Of a stretch of DNA of 64,000 nucleotides, positions 1 through 10,763 are shown one piece after another; within the stretch, counting starts at the first letter, position 1; every line of letters starts with the position of its first letter. This DNA is from Streptomyces sp. P9-A4 (GTDB taxonomy: Bacteria > Actinomycetota > Actinomycetes > Streptomycetales > Streptomycetaceae). The notes below the pieces were generated by a model, which ran no database searches, was not told the DNA's origin, and saw only the letters and a program-made list of their open reading frames with translations. The position numbers and the translations under genes are program-made. Location of the stretch: contig NZ_JAZIFY010000001.1 of assembly GCF_036634195.1 (NCBI RefSeq), positions 3,792,501 to 3,856,500 of the forward strand. Direction: 5' to 3'.

Positions 1-219
1 ATGGCCGTGCAGCAGATTCTCGCGGGGATGCCCTGGTGGGTGAAGTGGGTCGCCATACCGGCCCTCGCCCTGCTCGTCTTCGGCGGACTGATCACCAGCG
101 TCCTGGCCTTCGTGGTCGGGCTGCTCTTCAAGGTGCTGCTGTTCGTGGCCCTTGTCGCCGGACTGGTCTACGTCGTACGGAAGTTCAGCTCCTCGAACCG
201 CTCGAGAGAGGACTGGTAG
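1..219 (+). CDS. DUF5326-type small membrane protein
   Basis: This 72-residue protein is made almost entirely of hydrophobic segments (about residues 13-33 and 35-60), with a short polar tail rich in Ser and Arg that ends in EDW. Its size and sequence fit the DUF5326 family of small Streptomyces membrane proteins, whose function is unknown. The frame opens with ATG at the first base of the window. The expected family length of about 72 residues suggests it is complete, but the upstream ribosome binding site cannot be seen. It lies ahead of the ssgR-ssgA pair on the same strand, about 240 bases away, so it is probably a separate transcription unit. Confidence 0.75.
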   Translation: MAVQQILAGMPWWVKWVAIPALALLVFGGLITSVLAFVVGLLFKVLLFVALVAGLVYVVRKFSSSNRSREDW

Positions 220-456
220 CACAAGCTACCGATCGGTATGAGGCCGACGGAGGGGATTAGCCCGGCTGGGGGAACGCGCTGGTCGAATCAGAGCATGGGC
301 CCAGGGGCTGCCATTAGAGTGGAATCTCTCCGCCGTGTTGGGGACTACAGACGTAGACCTCCCTACTGACCAGCGGTTTCCCAGGCCCGGCGGGCGCGCG
401 GGGGCGGCCCCCGCGGGCGGGTGCGATGCATCCGTCGTCACGCCTGGGGGTGACCT

Positions 457-1227
457 TTGGCCACGGCTTCGCAGACGGCTGCGCCAACCCTGATCGGCTC
501 GGTGCAGCGTGCGCTGAGACTTCTGGAGGCCGTGGCCTCCCATCCGGAAGGCGCCCCGGCCAAACAGCTCGCCCGTGAGACGGGCCTTCCGCTGCCCACC
601 ACGTACCACCTGCTCCGCACCCTGACGCACGAGGGCTATCTGCGCCGCGAGAAGGGCGTGTTCGTGCTGGGTGAGGCCGCCGTCCGACTGGCCGGCGGCG
701 AAGCTGTGCAGAATCGTCGCATCAAGATCGAAGACTCCCTTGCCCGCTGGCGGGACGAGATCGGTGTGCCGGTCTACTTCGCCCTCTACCGCGAGGGCGA
801 GATCGAGCTCGTCGCCGTAGCCGACACCCCTTCCGCCCCCGCAGTGGAGGAATGGGCCGACTTCCGCGAGACCGGGCACGCCCATGCGATCGGGCAATGT
901 CTGCTGAGCCAACTCGATCTGAAATCTCGTCAAGACCACCTCGACCGGCATCCGGTCGAAGCCATCACCCCGTATACGGTGCGTAACCGCCACGTCCTTT
1001 TGGATCGTTTGGGCGGTTTGGGGCGAATGGAGCCCCTGGTGGAGCGTCAGGAATATGCGCTCGGCACGGTCTGTGCCGCGATCCCCATCACCGCGGGCTC
1101 CGTGGCGGCCGCAATGGCGATTTCCCTCCCTCTTCACCAGGAAGAACGGTTGCTCCCAGCAGTTGAGCGGCTACGTACGGAGATCGGAAGGCTCTTCGGC
1201 TCGTTCGCGTTCTCTATCAGTATCTGA
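457..1227 (+). CDS. ssgR: IclR-family regulator SsgR, activator of ssgA
   Basis: This is an IclR-type regulator of 256 residues, with an N-terminal winged helix (about 12-73, starting SVQRALRLLEAVASH) and a C-terminal effector-binding domain (about 80-250). The start is TTG, preceded by GGGGGTGA at a suitable distance. The gene immediately downstream is unmistakably ssgA, and in S. coelicolor and S. griseus the IclR gene just upstream of ssgA is ssgR, which activates ssgA transcription during sporulation. The assignment rests on that pairing plus family membership. The role in this strain is inferred. Confidence 0.88.
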   Translation: MATASQTAAPTLIGSVQRALRLLEAVASHPEGAPAKQLARETGLPLPTTYHLLRTLTHEGYLRREKGVFVLGEAAVRLAGGEAVQNRRIKIEDSLARWRDEIGVPVYFALYREGEIELVAVADTPSAPAVEEWADFRETGHAHAIGQCLLSQLDLKSRQDHLDRHPVEAITPYTVRNRHVLLDRLGGLGRMEPLVERQEYALGTVCAAIPITAGSVAAAMAISLPLHQEERLLPAVERLRTEIGRLFGSFAFSISI

Positions 1228-1230
1228 AAA

Positions 1231-1245
1231 ATCACTCCTTGTGAT
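1231..1245. promoter_or_regulatory. Short inverted repeat between ssgR and ssgA
   Basis: The sequence ATCAC-TCCTT-GTGAT starts just after the ssgR stop codon, about 120 bases ahead of ssgA. Five-base arms with a five-base spacer could be a regulator site in the ssgA promoter or a weak hairpin. SsgR is known to control ssgA, but its exact binding site is not known to me, so the link is inference. Confidence 0.3.
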
Positions 1246-1365
1246 CTGCTAGCGCTTACAGCACGATTGCGTCAAGAGGGCCACGGGGGATCATTCCTGG
1301 CCGTTTCGGTCACAGCTTTCAGCAGCTGTGTTTACACAACTGCTTCATCTACTGCGGGGTACATG

Positions 1366-1809
1366 ATGCGAGAGTCGGTTCAGGCCGAGGTCCTGATGAG
1401 CTTCCTCGTCTCCGAGGAGCTCTCCTTCAAGATCCCTGTCGAGCTGCGATATGAGACCCGGGATCCCTACGCGGTGCGGATGACCTTCCACCTCCCCGGG
1501 GACGCGCCGGTGACCTGGGCGTTCGGTAGGGAACTGCTGCTCGACGGGATCAACAGGCCGAGCGGGGACGGCGATGTGCACATCGCCCCGACGGAGCCCG
1601 AGGGGCTCTCGGACGTCTCCATCCGGCTCCAGGTCGGCGGCGACCGCGCCCTGTTCCGGGCCAGCGCGCCGCCGCTCGTCGCCTTCCTCGACCGAACGGA
1701 CAAGCTCGTTCCGCTCGGTCAGGAACGGACACTCGGCGACTTCGAAGATCACTTGGAGGCTGCGCTGGGCCGGATTCTGGCCGAGGAGAACGCCGGGCCG
1801 GCCGCCTGA
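1366..1809 (+). CDS. ssgA: Sporulation and cell-division activator SsgA
   Basis: SsgA is the founding member of the SALP family, found only in sporulating actinomycetes. It localises to future septum and branch sites and stimulates sporulation-specific division by helping position SsgB and FtsZ. This 147-residue protein begins MRESVQAEVLMSFLVSEELS and carries the family core around YAVRMTFHLPGD and the FLDRTDKLVPLGQE region near residues 105-120. Two ATGs are adjacent. The second (1366) is chosen because GCGGGGT sits at better spacing and the N-terminus then matches known SsgA proteins. It is probably activated by the upstream ssgR product. Confidence 0.93.
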   Translation: MRESVQAEVLMSFLVSEELSFKIPVELRYETRDPYAVRMTFHLPGDAPVTWAFGRELLLDGINRPSGDGDVHIAPTEPEGLSDVSIRLQVGGDRALFRASAPPLVAFLDRTDKLVPLGQERTLGDFEDHLEAALGRILAEENAGPAA

Positions 1810-1866
1810 CGCCGCCCGACCCGGCTGCCTGCCCCGGCCGCCCGACGCTGCCGACCCGGCGGCTCG

Positions 1867-3345
1867 TCACTTGGCGCGACGGCGCCGTCCGCCCCGTACC
1901 TCGGCAGGCCTGGGGCCTCCCGGCCGGCCGATCGTTCCCGCACGGCCGCCCGCTCCCGGCCCGGCCCCGGGGTCCGTCCGGTCGGCGGAGACGACCAGGG
2001 CCGCGAGCGCCGTGGTGACGGGCACGGAGGCGACCAGACCGATCGACCCGACGAGCGTACGGACGATCTCCTCGGCGACCAACTCGCTGTTGGCCACCGT
2101 CCCCGTGCTGCTCTGCGCGATCGAGAAGAGAAGCAGCAGCGGGAGGGCGGCGCCCGCGTACGCCAGCACGAGCGTGTTCACGACCGAGGCGATGTGGTCG
2201 CGGCCGATCCGGATCCCGGCCCGGTACAGCGCGCGCGGCCCCATGGCCGGATCGGCCTGGTGCAGCTCCCAGACCGCCGAGGTCTGGGTGACCGTCACGT
2301 CGTCGAGCACGCCGAGCGAACCGATGATGATGCCGGCGAGCAGCAGACCGGACATGTCGATGTCCGGGTACAGGCCGTGGATCAGGCCGGTGTAGTCGTC
2401 GGTGTTGCCGGTGAGCGAGGCCCAGCCGATGAAGAGCGAGCCGAGCAGACCGATGAGCAGCAGGGAGATCAGCGTCCCCAGCACCGCGACCGAGGTACGG
2501 GCCGAGAGGCCGTGGCACATGTAGAGCGCGATCAGCATGATCGCGCTCGACCCGACCACCGCCACGACCAGCGGATTCGATCCTTCCAGGATCGCCGGCA
2601 GGATGAAGAACGTCAGGATCAGGAAGCTCACGACGAGCGCGACGAGCGCCATCACGCCCCGCATCCGGCCGACGAGCACCACCGCGAGGGCGAAGATGCC
2701 GGCGAGGACAGCCATCGGGACCTTGCGGTTCACGTCCGTCACCGAGTACTGCAGGTCGCGGGGGGCGTCGGGGGCGTACGCCACCACCACGCCCTGCCCC
2801 TCGCGCAGTTGGCGCGTCGCGTCGGGCTGGATGATCTCGGTGAACCGCCGCCCCTTCTCAGCGCCGGTGGTGACCTCGATCGTCGCCTTCTCGCACTGGT
2901 CCTGCTGGGCGTCGGCCGCCTCGCGCCCCTCCGGGGTCGAGGTGTCCCCGGTCGGCGGGCCCTGGCCGGCGTTCACGGAGGCGCAGTCGACCTGCTCCAC
3001 GGAGACGACCTTGCCCTGCTCCGTCTGCCGGTCGAAGCCGACGCCGGTGCGTTCGTGCGCCGGGGCGCCGCCGGGCCACAGGACCGCGAGCCCGACCACG
3101 ACGGCCGTCGCGAACGGGATCAGGATCGCGGCGATGACCCTGCGCAGATGACGGGATACGGGGGCGGCGGGGCCGTGGCTGTGGCTGTGGCCGTGCCCGT
3201 GGGAGGGACTGCCGCCGTGCCCGCCACCAGGGCCGGGGTCGTGCCCGCCACCAGGGCCGGGACCGTGGCCCCCGCCGTGGCCGGGACCCTGGTCCGGACC
3301 GTGGTGGTGGCCGTGCGGCTCGGGAGTCTGCTGGGGGAGAGTCAC
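1867..3345 (-). CDS. YibE/F family multi-pass membrane protein with His/Gly-rich N-terminus
   Basis: The gene encodes about 492 residues in three parts. First comes a cytoplasmic N-terminus (about residues 8-55) packed with His, Gly and Pro (HGHHHGPDQG, HGHGHSHSHG). After one membrane segment there is an extracytoplasmic domain (about 90-200), then a C-terminal block of about seven membrane segments that is the YibE/F domain (GSLGVLDDVTVTQTSAVWEL). The family's function is unsettled; transport has been suggested. The GTG at 3345 (TLPQQTPEPHG) is preferred, and an upstream GTG at 3378 would add 11 residues. No strong ribosome binding site decides between them. The gene is divergent from thiC and convergent with ssgA. 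The His-rich tail could bind metal, which is inference. Confidence 0.8.
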   Translation of the reverse strand: MTLPQQTPEPHGHHHGPDQGPGHGGGHGPGPGGGHDPGPGGGHGGSPSHGHGHSHSHGPAAPVSRHLRRVIAAILIPFATAVVVGLAVLWPGGAPAHERTGVGFDRQTEQGKVVSVEQVDCASVNAGQGPPTGDTSTPEGREAADAQQDQCEKATIEVTTGAEKGRRFTEIIQPDATRQLREGQGVVVAYAPDAPRDLQYSVTDVNRKVPMAVLAGIFALAVVLVGRMRGVMALVALVVSFLILTFFILPAILEGSNPLVVAVVGSSAIMLIALYMCHGLSARTSVAVLGTLISLLLIGLLGSLFIGWASLTGNTDDYTGLIHGLYPDIDMSGLLLAGIIIGSLGVLDDVTVTQTSAVWELHQADPAMGPRALYRAGIRIGRDHIASVVNTLVLAYAGAALPLLLLFSIAQSSTGTVANSELVAEEIVRTLVGSIGLVASVPVTTALAALVVSADRTDPGAGPGAGGRAGTIGRPGGPRPAEVRGGRRRRAK

Positions 3346-3420
3346 CGACCGATCATCGCAAGAACGTCGGGGGCCCACTGTTCAGCACGCCAGGGATGCC
3401 GCTAGCGTGGTGGCACCTTT

Positions 3421-5347
<1,927 letters not shown>

Positions 5348-5363
5348 CCGGGGGCACCCGGCA

Positions 5364-5402
5364 GCACCGGCCCGCGACCCTGGGGGCGTCATGGGCCGGT
5401 GC
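5364..5402. terminator. Hairpin after thiC
   Basis: GCACCGGCCC (5364-5373) pairs perfectly with GGGCCGGTGC (5393-5402) across a 19-base loop, between the stop codons of the converging thiC and membrane-protein genes. There is no T-run, which is normal for Streptomyces. It could serve both strands. Confidence 0.5.
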
Positions 5403-5405
5403 CCG

Positions 5406-6041
5406 TCAGGGGTCCGGTGGGGACGTGGCGGCGAGGACGTCGTGGAGGAACGGCAGGATGCCGCGCTCCAGGAGGGCCAGGCGCCAGGCATCGCGGGCGC
5501 GGGACAGTTCGTCGTCCGGGGCGGCCCCGAGCGGGCCGCCCACCTCGGTCGGGCTGTTGCGCAGGGCCGTCACGAGGAGTCCGGCGGCTGCGAAGAGCAG
5601 TCCGGCGGCGGCCACGACGCCGAAGACCAGGCCTGCCGTGAGCAGGGTCGCGCCGAAGACCACGGTGGGAGCGAGGGCGTGCAGGACCGCGCCGACCAGC
5701 AGGAAGATGACGGCGGCGGCGCCCGCGAGGACGGGCACCAGGACGGTGAAGACCGCGACGACGCCCGCGCCGGGGCCCTGCGGATCGGAGAGTGTCGGCG
5801 TACGGGTCCCGAGGGCCGCGCGGTGCTGTTCGCGGACCTTCACGTAGTGGTCGTACTCGCTCGCCGCCGCGCTGGTGACGAGGGTGGTCGCGTTCAGCGT
5901 GAGGGCGCGCAATTGCGCCAGGCTGAGCCGGGTTCCGGCCCCGGCGAGATCCGGACGTGCGTGGGCGGTGCTCAGTGCGTCGTCGAGAACCCGCTCGTAC
6001 TCGGCGCGGTCCTCGGTCAGCAGGTGCGGAGCCACGTTCAT
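5406..6041 (-). CDS. Membrane protein of unknown function
   Basis: The product of about 211 residues has a soluble N-terminal half (about 1-95) with a helical, mildly charged character. Two or three long membrane segments follow (about 95-165, rich in Ala, Val and Leu), then a short acidic tail. I do not recognise a named domain. The start at 6041 (MNVAPHLLTEDR) is chosen because GGGGGA lies six bases upstream, whereas the ATG at 6047 would abut that site directly. The gene converges on thiC across a hairpin. Confidence 0.6.
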   Translation of the reverse strand: MNVAPHLLTEDRAEYERVLDDALSTAHARPDLAGAGTRLSLAQLRALTLNATTLVTSAAASEYDHYVKVREQHRAALGTRTPTLSDPQGPGAGVVAVFTVLVPVLAGAAAVIFLLVGAVLHALAPTVVFGATLLTAGLVFGVVAAAGLLFAAAGLLVTALRNSPTEVGGPLGAAPDDELSRARDAWRLALLERGILPFLHDVLAATSPPDP

Positions 6042-6207
6042 GTGCATCCCCCGATGCTCCGTAGGCCCGGATCAGCCGTGGGAAACGGTCGGTTGGGCGG
6101 AAACGGAGGAGAGCCTGCTACGGATGGACCCGATGGTATTGCGGTGATGCCACAGGCTGACAGGGTGTTTCCGGAATTCGACTTCCCCGGATGCGCAGGG
6201 TTATGCC

Positions 6208-7602
6208 TCAGCCGTTCAGCGGGAGTTGGACGACCAGCAGCTTTCCGGCCATGGTCACTCCGCCGTCCATGGCGATCGCCAGACCGTCCGCGTACACGTG
6301 CGGTCCGTCGACGACCGGGCCCGCGTCGCTCTCGCCGTCCTCCGTGCCGACCTGGCCGAGGAGGTACGGGATCGGGCTGTGGCCGTGGACGATCCGGTGG
6401 CCGCCGTAGGTGGAGAGCAGCTCCTGAACGGCCTGCGGGCCGCCCTCGTCGCGGAAGGCGAAGCGCTTGGTGAACTTCCGGAAGACGTCCCAGACCTCGT
6501 CGGCGTCGTTCCGGTTGAGGATCTCGTGGACCGTGTCGTTGACGTCCTCGATGGTCTGGCCGTATTCGAGGTACGCGGTGGTGTCGGAGTGCAGGAGGAG
6601 GTGGTCGTCCTCGCGCACCACGGCGTCGAGCCGGGACATCCACTGGAGGTGGACGTCCTGGAGCCGGTCCATGTCGTGCTTCTGGCCGCCGTTGAGCAGC
6701 CAGGCGGCCTGGAAGGTGGCGGTGCCCGCGCCGGAGTTCACCGGGGTGTCGCCGAAGCGCTTGGCGCCGATGAGCAGCAGCTCGTGGTTGCCCATGAGGG
6801 CCTTGCAGTAGCCGCCGGCGGCGGCGGCCTCGGCGGAGAGGCGCATGACCAGGTCGATGACGCCGATGCCGTCGGGGCCGCGGTCGGTGAAGTCGCCGAG
6901 GAACCAGAGGCGGGCGTTTCCGGCGGACCAGTTGCCGTTCTCGTCGATGAGGCCCTGGGCGTGGAGGGCGGAGACGAGTTCGTCGAGGTAGCCGTGGACG
7001 TCGCCGACGACGAAGAGCGGGCCGGGTCCCTCGCCGTTCCCGGGGGCGGGCTCGGCGGCGGGGGCGGGCTCGGGGGTGACCGGGACCTGGACCGTGTCGC
7101 CGCGGTTGATGATCGGGAGGTCGCGCTCGGTCGGGGTGTACCCCTCGGGGAGGCTGCCCTCCGGGAAGGCGTTGCCGGGGTGACCGGTGGCGACGGAGAC
7201 GATGGAGGAGCCGGCCGCGACGGCGTACGCGGGCGTGGTGCGGCGCCCGAGGAGCAGGGTCGGCTCGGCGGGCAGCGGCGCGGTGGGGGCGGGCGCGGGT
7301 GCCGACACGGGCATCGGCGCGGTCGCCGGAGGACTCGCGGGTGCCGGTGGGGTCGCGGGAGGGCTCGCCGGTGCGGTCGCGTACGCCGCGGCGGGGTGCG
7401 GCTGCGCCGGGTGCGGGGCGTGCTCGGGGTGCGGCGGGTGTTCGGTGGGTGGGGTCTCGGCCGGTGGCGGGACCGGCAGTGGCTCCGTGGACGTCGGATC
7501 GGTGGCGTGGCCCTGTACGGGCACACGGGCGTACGGCGGTACACGGAAGTCACGCAATGTCGCCGTGCGCGCCACGGGCTCCTGCCCGGCCCCCTGAGTC
7601 AT
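6208..7602 (-). CDS. Metallophosphoesterase (calcineurin-like)
   Basis: The protein has about 464 residues. The N-terminal 160 or so are Pro/Ala/His-rich and look disordered. The C-terminal half carries the full set of calcineurin-like phosphoesterase motifs in order: VVGDVHGYLDEL, LGDFTDRGPDG, LMGNHELLL and VHGHSPIP. These bind two metal ions and hydrolyse phosphomonoesters or diesters; the substrate cannot be told from sequence. The ATG giving MTQGAGQEPVART is chosen because GGAGGGG lies just upstream. The frame stays open a further 49 codons to a GTG at 7749, but that stretch lacks family similarity. It is a single-gene unit. Confidence 0.83.
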   Translation of the reverse strand: MTQGAGQEPVARTATLRDFRVPPYARVPVQGHATDPTSTEPLPVPPPAETPPTEHPPHPEHAPHPAQPHPAAAYATAPASPPATPPAPASPPATAPMPVSAPAPAPTAPLPAEPTLLLGRRTTPAYAVAAGSSIVSVATGHPGNAFPEGSLPEGYTPTERDLPIINRGDTVQVPVTPEPAPAAEPAPGNGEGPGPLFVVGDVHGYLDELVSALHAQGLIDENGNWSAGNARLWFLGDFTDRGPDGIGVIDLVMRLSAEAAAAGGYCKALMGNHELLLIGAKRFGDTPVNSGAGTATFQAAWLLNGGQKHDMDRLQDVHLQWMSRLDAVVREDDHLLLHSDTTAYLEYGQTIEDVNDTVHEILNRNDADEVWDVFRKFTKRFAFRDEGGPQAVQELLSTYGGHRIVHGHSPIPYLLGQVGTEDGESDAGPVVDGPHVYADGLAIAMDGGVTMAGKLLVVQLPLNG

Positions 7603-7872
7603 GGACCCCTCCACCACCGTCGCGATGCCCTGCACATCGCGGACCGGCCTGGTGGGGGTGGCCCGCGATGTCGTGCGCCCATCATAGGAATGAGGGTCCT
7701 CCTGTGTGACGCACCAGGGGTGGTGAATCCGGGTCCACTCCGGGTTCACCGGTTGTTTCGCCCGAATTGAGAAGGTCCAGTCCAGGGTTGGGGCCGGTGT
7801 GCCGGCTGGTTTCGCCGTCCCGGCCCACGGGCAGGGGCGGGACGGCGGTGGGGTGACGACCCGTCGGAGAGT

Positions 7873-8979
7873 TCAGTCCTTCGAGGGTTGGCGCGGTGGA
7901 CTGACCGTCGTACGGGGTGAACGGCGCTGCGAGGAGGTGCGGACGATGAGTTCGGTCGGTATCACCCGCTCGACCGGTCCGTCGGCGTCGATCCCCTCGA
8001 TGGCGTCGATGAGGAGCTGGACGACGGCCGTGCCGATCCGGCGTGGTTTGAGCGAGAGCGTCGTGATGGGCGGTTCGGTGGTGGCGTAGACGGTCGACTC
8101 GCTGCAGCACACCAGCAGCAGGTCGTCCGGGACGCGGAGTCCGTAGCGGCGCGCGGCCGCGAGGAGGTCGGTTCCGTTGGGGTCGAAGAGGCCGTACACG
8201 GCGTCGGGCCGGTCCGGTCGGGCGAGCAGCCGGTCGGCCGCGACGGCGCCCGCGCACGGGTCGTGCGCCGGGTAGGCCTCGTAGACGGGGTCCTGGCCCA
8301 CCCGTGCGCACCAGTTCAGGTACGCGGTGGTGGACAGGCGGGTGTACGTGTCGGTGGTGGTTCCGGTGAGGAGGCCGATGCGGCGTGCGCCGGCGTCGGC
8401 GAGGTGGTCGAGCAGATCGAGGACGGCGGCTTCGTGGTCGTTGTCGACCCAGGCGGTGACCGGAAGGGTGCCGGCGGGGCGTCCGTCGGAGACGACGGGC
8501 AGGCCCTGGCGGACCAGTTCGGTGACGACCGGGTCGTGGTCGGAGGGGTCGATGACGACGGTGCCGTCGAGGGCGACGTTCGACCAGACGTCATGTCGGG
8601 AGGTGGCGGGGAGGATGACCAGGGCGTAGCCCCGGGCGAGTGCGGCCGATGTGGCGGCTCTGGCCATCTCCGCGAAGTACGCGAATTCGGTGAAGGTGAA
8701 AGGTTCATCCCCGTACGTGGTCACGGTCAGGCCGATGAGTCCCGACTTACCGGTGCGGAGCGTGCGGGCCGCCGCGGAGGGGCGATAGCCCAGCCGGTCG
8801 GCGACTTCGCGGACGTGGCGCCGGGTGGCGTCGGGGAGTCGGCCCTTGCCGTTGAGCGCGTCGGAGACAGTCGTGATGGAGACTCCGGCGGCGGCGGCCA
8901 CGTCCCGGATGCCTGCCCGGCCTTGCCGGTTTCCCCGGGTCTGTGCCCGGCTCACCTGGTGCTTCCCTGCTGCTGTCAT
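7873..8979 (-). CDS. LacI-family transcriptional regulator
   Basis: This 368-residue regulator has an N-terminal LacI helix-turn-helix (IRDVAAAAGVSITTVSDALN, about residues 24-43) followed by the hinge and a periplasmic-binding-protein-like effector domain with the usual layout (GLIGLTVTTYGDEPF, then VVIDPSDHDPV, DNDHEAAVLDLL, and ALYGLFDPNGTDLL-like segments). The ligand is unknown; there is no sugar locus beside it. It is divergent from the aminotransferase gene across 416 bases. The start at 8979 (MTAAGKHQVSRAQ) fits related Streptomyces proteins. The ribosome binding site is weak. Confidence 0.85.
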   Translation of the reverse strand: MTAAGKHQVSRAQTRGNRQGRAGIRDVAAAAGVSITTVSDALNGKGRLPDATRRHVREVADRLGYRPSAAARTLRTGKSGLIGLTVTTYGDEPFTFTEFAYFAEMARAATSAALARGYALVILPATSRHDVWSNVALDGTVVIDPSDHDPVVTELVRQGLPVVSDGRPAGTLPVTAWVDNDHEAAVLDLLDHLADAGARRIGLLTGTTTDTYTRLSTTAYLNWCARVGQDPVYEAYPAHDPCAGAVAADRLLARPDRPDAVYGLFDPNGTDLLAAARRYGLRVPDDLLLVCCSESTVYATTEPPITTLSLKPRRIGTAVVQLLIDAIEGIDADGPVERVIPTELIVRTSSQRRSPRTTVSPPRQPSKD

Positions 8980-9395
8980 GGCGAGCCGATAGTAGGGCGA
9001 CGAGGGGCGGTTGAGCCGGTCGCATATGCAGGCAGTGGCAGGCACGTTTCTGCATGATCGAGAAGTGCCAAGAGGCTCTGAATCCAAGGTAGTTAGGGTC
9101 ATTACCGTGGGTTCCACGCTCGTCGAACGGTGTAGGCCTGGCGAGGGGGCGAGGTCTCGAAGAGGTCTCAACTCACCTCTACGGGGGATGCGCGCCACGG
9201 CGCCCGCCACCCGCGCACGCCACCCAGCCGCGCGCCCCCCTGTTTCGGAGCCGCGCCGGGCACTCCGTACGCACCCTGCCGGGGTCGCCGTTTCCGCAGC
9301 GTGTCCCTCCTGTTGTCCGCAGCCCATTCGCAGCGGGAGGGAATCCTCTTAAGGTGAGGAGCATTGGCGGTACGGACGGTCGAGGAGGCCACACT
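8980..9395. other. Divergent 416-bp non-coding region
   Basis: This region must hold the promoters of the LacI-type gene (leftward) and the aminotransferase gene (rightward). I see a short GGCA-rich direct repeat around 9030-9045 but no convincing LacI operator palindrome, RNA gene or conserved ORF. The last 15 bases carry the GAGGAGG ribosome binding site of the aminotransferase. Confidence 0.4.
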
Positions 9396-10508
9396 GTGAG
9401 CGAGACCAGCGGGACGAGCACGGGCAGCCCGAAGCTGCGCGCCGAGCTGGACGGCGTCCCCACCTACAAGCCGGGCAGGCCGGCGGCCTCGGGCGGCCCG
9501 GTGGCCTTCAAGCTGTCCTCCAACGAGAACCCCTATCCGCCGCTGCCGGGGGTCATGGAGAGCACGCTGGCCGCCGCCGCGAGCTTCAACCGGTACCCGG
9601 ACATGGCCTGCACCGGGCTCACCGAGGAGCTGGCCGACCGCTTCGGCGTGCCCGTCTCCCACATCGCGACGGGCACCGGCTCGGTCGGCGTCGCGCAGTC
9701 GCTCCTCCAGGCGACCTCGGGCCCCGGCGACGAGGTCATCTACGCCTGGCGCTCCTTCGAGGCGTACCCGATCATCACGCAGATCAGCGGTGCCACCTCG
9801 GTGCAGGTGCCGCTGACCGACGGCGAGGTGCACGACCTCGACGCGATGGCCGCGGCGATCACCGACCGGACCCGGCTGATCTTCGTCTGCAACCCCAACA
9901 ACCCCACGGGCACCGCGGTGCGCCGGGCCGAGCTGGAGCGCTTCCTCGACCGGGTGCCCTCCGACGTCCTGGTGGTGATCGACGAGGCGTACCGCGAGTT
10001 CGTCCGTTCCACCCCCGGTGAAGGAGGGGAGATCCCGGACGGCATCGAGCTCTACCGCGACCGTCCGAACGTCGCCGTGCTGCGCACCTTCTCCAAGGCG
10101 TACGGCCTGGCGGGGCTGCGGGTCGGCTTCGCGGTCGCCCACGAGCCGGTGGCGGCGGCGCTGCGCAAGACGGCGGTGCCGTTCGGCGTGAGCCAGCTGG
10201 CGCAGGACGCGGCGGTGGCCTCGCTGCGGGCCGAGGACGAACTGCTCGGGCGGGTCGGTTCCCTGGTGGCCGAGCGCGAGCGGGTCCACGCCGGGCTGGT
10301 GGCCCAGGGCTGGACCGTGCCGGACGCCCAGGCCAACTTCGTCTGGCTGCGGCTGGGCGAGCGGACCATGGACTTCGCGGCGGAGTGCGAGCGCCACGGT
10401 GTGGTGGTGCGGCCGTTCGCCGGCGAGGGCGTGCGCGTCACGATCGGCGAGACCGAGGCGAACGACCTGTTCCTGAAGGCGGCGGAGGGCTTCCGCAAGG
10501 AGAGCTGA
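9396..10508 (+). CDS. HisC-like aminotransferase (aromatic or histidinol-phosphate)
   Basis: This fold-type I PLP enzyme of 370 residues carries [10 protein letters not shown] near the N-terminus, [11 protein letters not shown], the DEAYREF region and the Schiff-base lysine in [14 protein letters not shown]. It belongs to the HisC/Pat branch. Because it stands alone, away from a his operon, an aromatic amino acid (phenylalanine) aminotransferase role is as likely as histidine synthesis. The GTG start at 9396 has GAGGAGG seven to eight bases upstream. It is followed by a strong terminator hairpin and then the cyd operon, so it is not co-transcribed with cydA. Confidence 0.85.
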   Translation: MSETSGTSTGSPKLRAELDGVPTYKPGRPAASGGPVAFKLSSNENPYPPLPGVMESTLAAAASFNRYPDMACTGLTEELADRFGVPVSHIATGTGSVGVAQSLLQATSGPGDEVIYAWRSFEAYPIITQISGATSVQVPLTDGEVHDLDAMAAAITDRTRLIFVCNPNNPTGTAVRRAELERFLDRVPSDVLVVIDEAYREFVRSTPGEGGEIPDGIELYRDRPNVAVLRTFSKAYGLAGLRVGFAVAHEPVAAALRKTAVPFGVSQLAQDAAVASLRAEDELLGRVGSLVAERERVHAGLVAQGWTVPDAQANFVWLRLGERTMDFAAECERHGVVVRPFAGEGVRVTIGETEANDLFLKAAEGFRKES

Positions 10509-10550
10509 CGAGGCCGGCGGTCGGCCACCGCCCCGCCCCGGCAGACCCGG

Positions 10551-10579
10551 ACCCCCGCGAGCGCCCCGCTCGCGGGGGT
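10551..10579 (+). terminator. Strong hairpin after the aminotransferase gene
   Basis: ACCCCCGCGAGC (10551-10562) pairs with GCTCGCGGGGGT (10568-10579) over a five-base loop. The 12-bp perfect GC-rich stem lies 43 bases after the stop codon and isolates the cyd operon. Confidence 0.85.
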
Positions 10580-10663
10580 CTCCGCGTGTGCGGGGACCCC
10601 TGGAGAGCGGGAGGGGACCCCGGTAGAAGATACGGATTTCGTATGAGTCATAATGCTTGTGAA

Positions 10664-10679
10664 TGTGAACGCGTTCACA
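10664..10679. promoter_or_regulatory. Rex operator upstream of cydA
   Basis: TGTGAACGCGTTCACA is a perfect 16-bp palindrome, 85 bases before the cydA start. It matches the consensus for Rex, the NADH/NAD+-sensing repressor that is known to control cydABCD in S. coelicolor. It predicts that the operon is repressed while NAD+ is high and released when NADH accumulates under oxygen limitation. Confidence 0.92.
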
Positions 10680-10763
10680 AGCGTGTCCTGGTTGCTCCCG
10701 TAATTTGTGGGATTAACAGGGCAAACTGCCGATGTGACCACGGCGATGTAAGGAGAAAACGAC

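Noticed and set aside
7602..7749. Longer N-terminus for the metallophosphoesterase starting at GTG 7749
   Set aside because: The extra 49 codons have no family resemblance and the internal ATG has a good GGAGGGG ribosome binding site.
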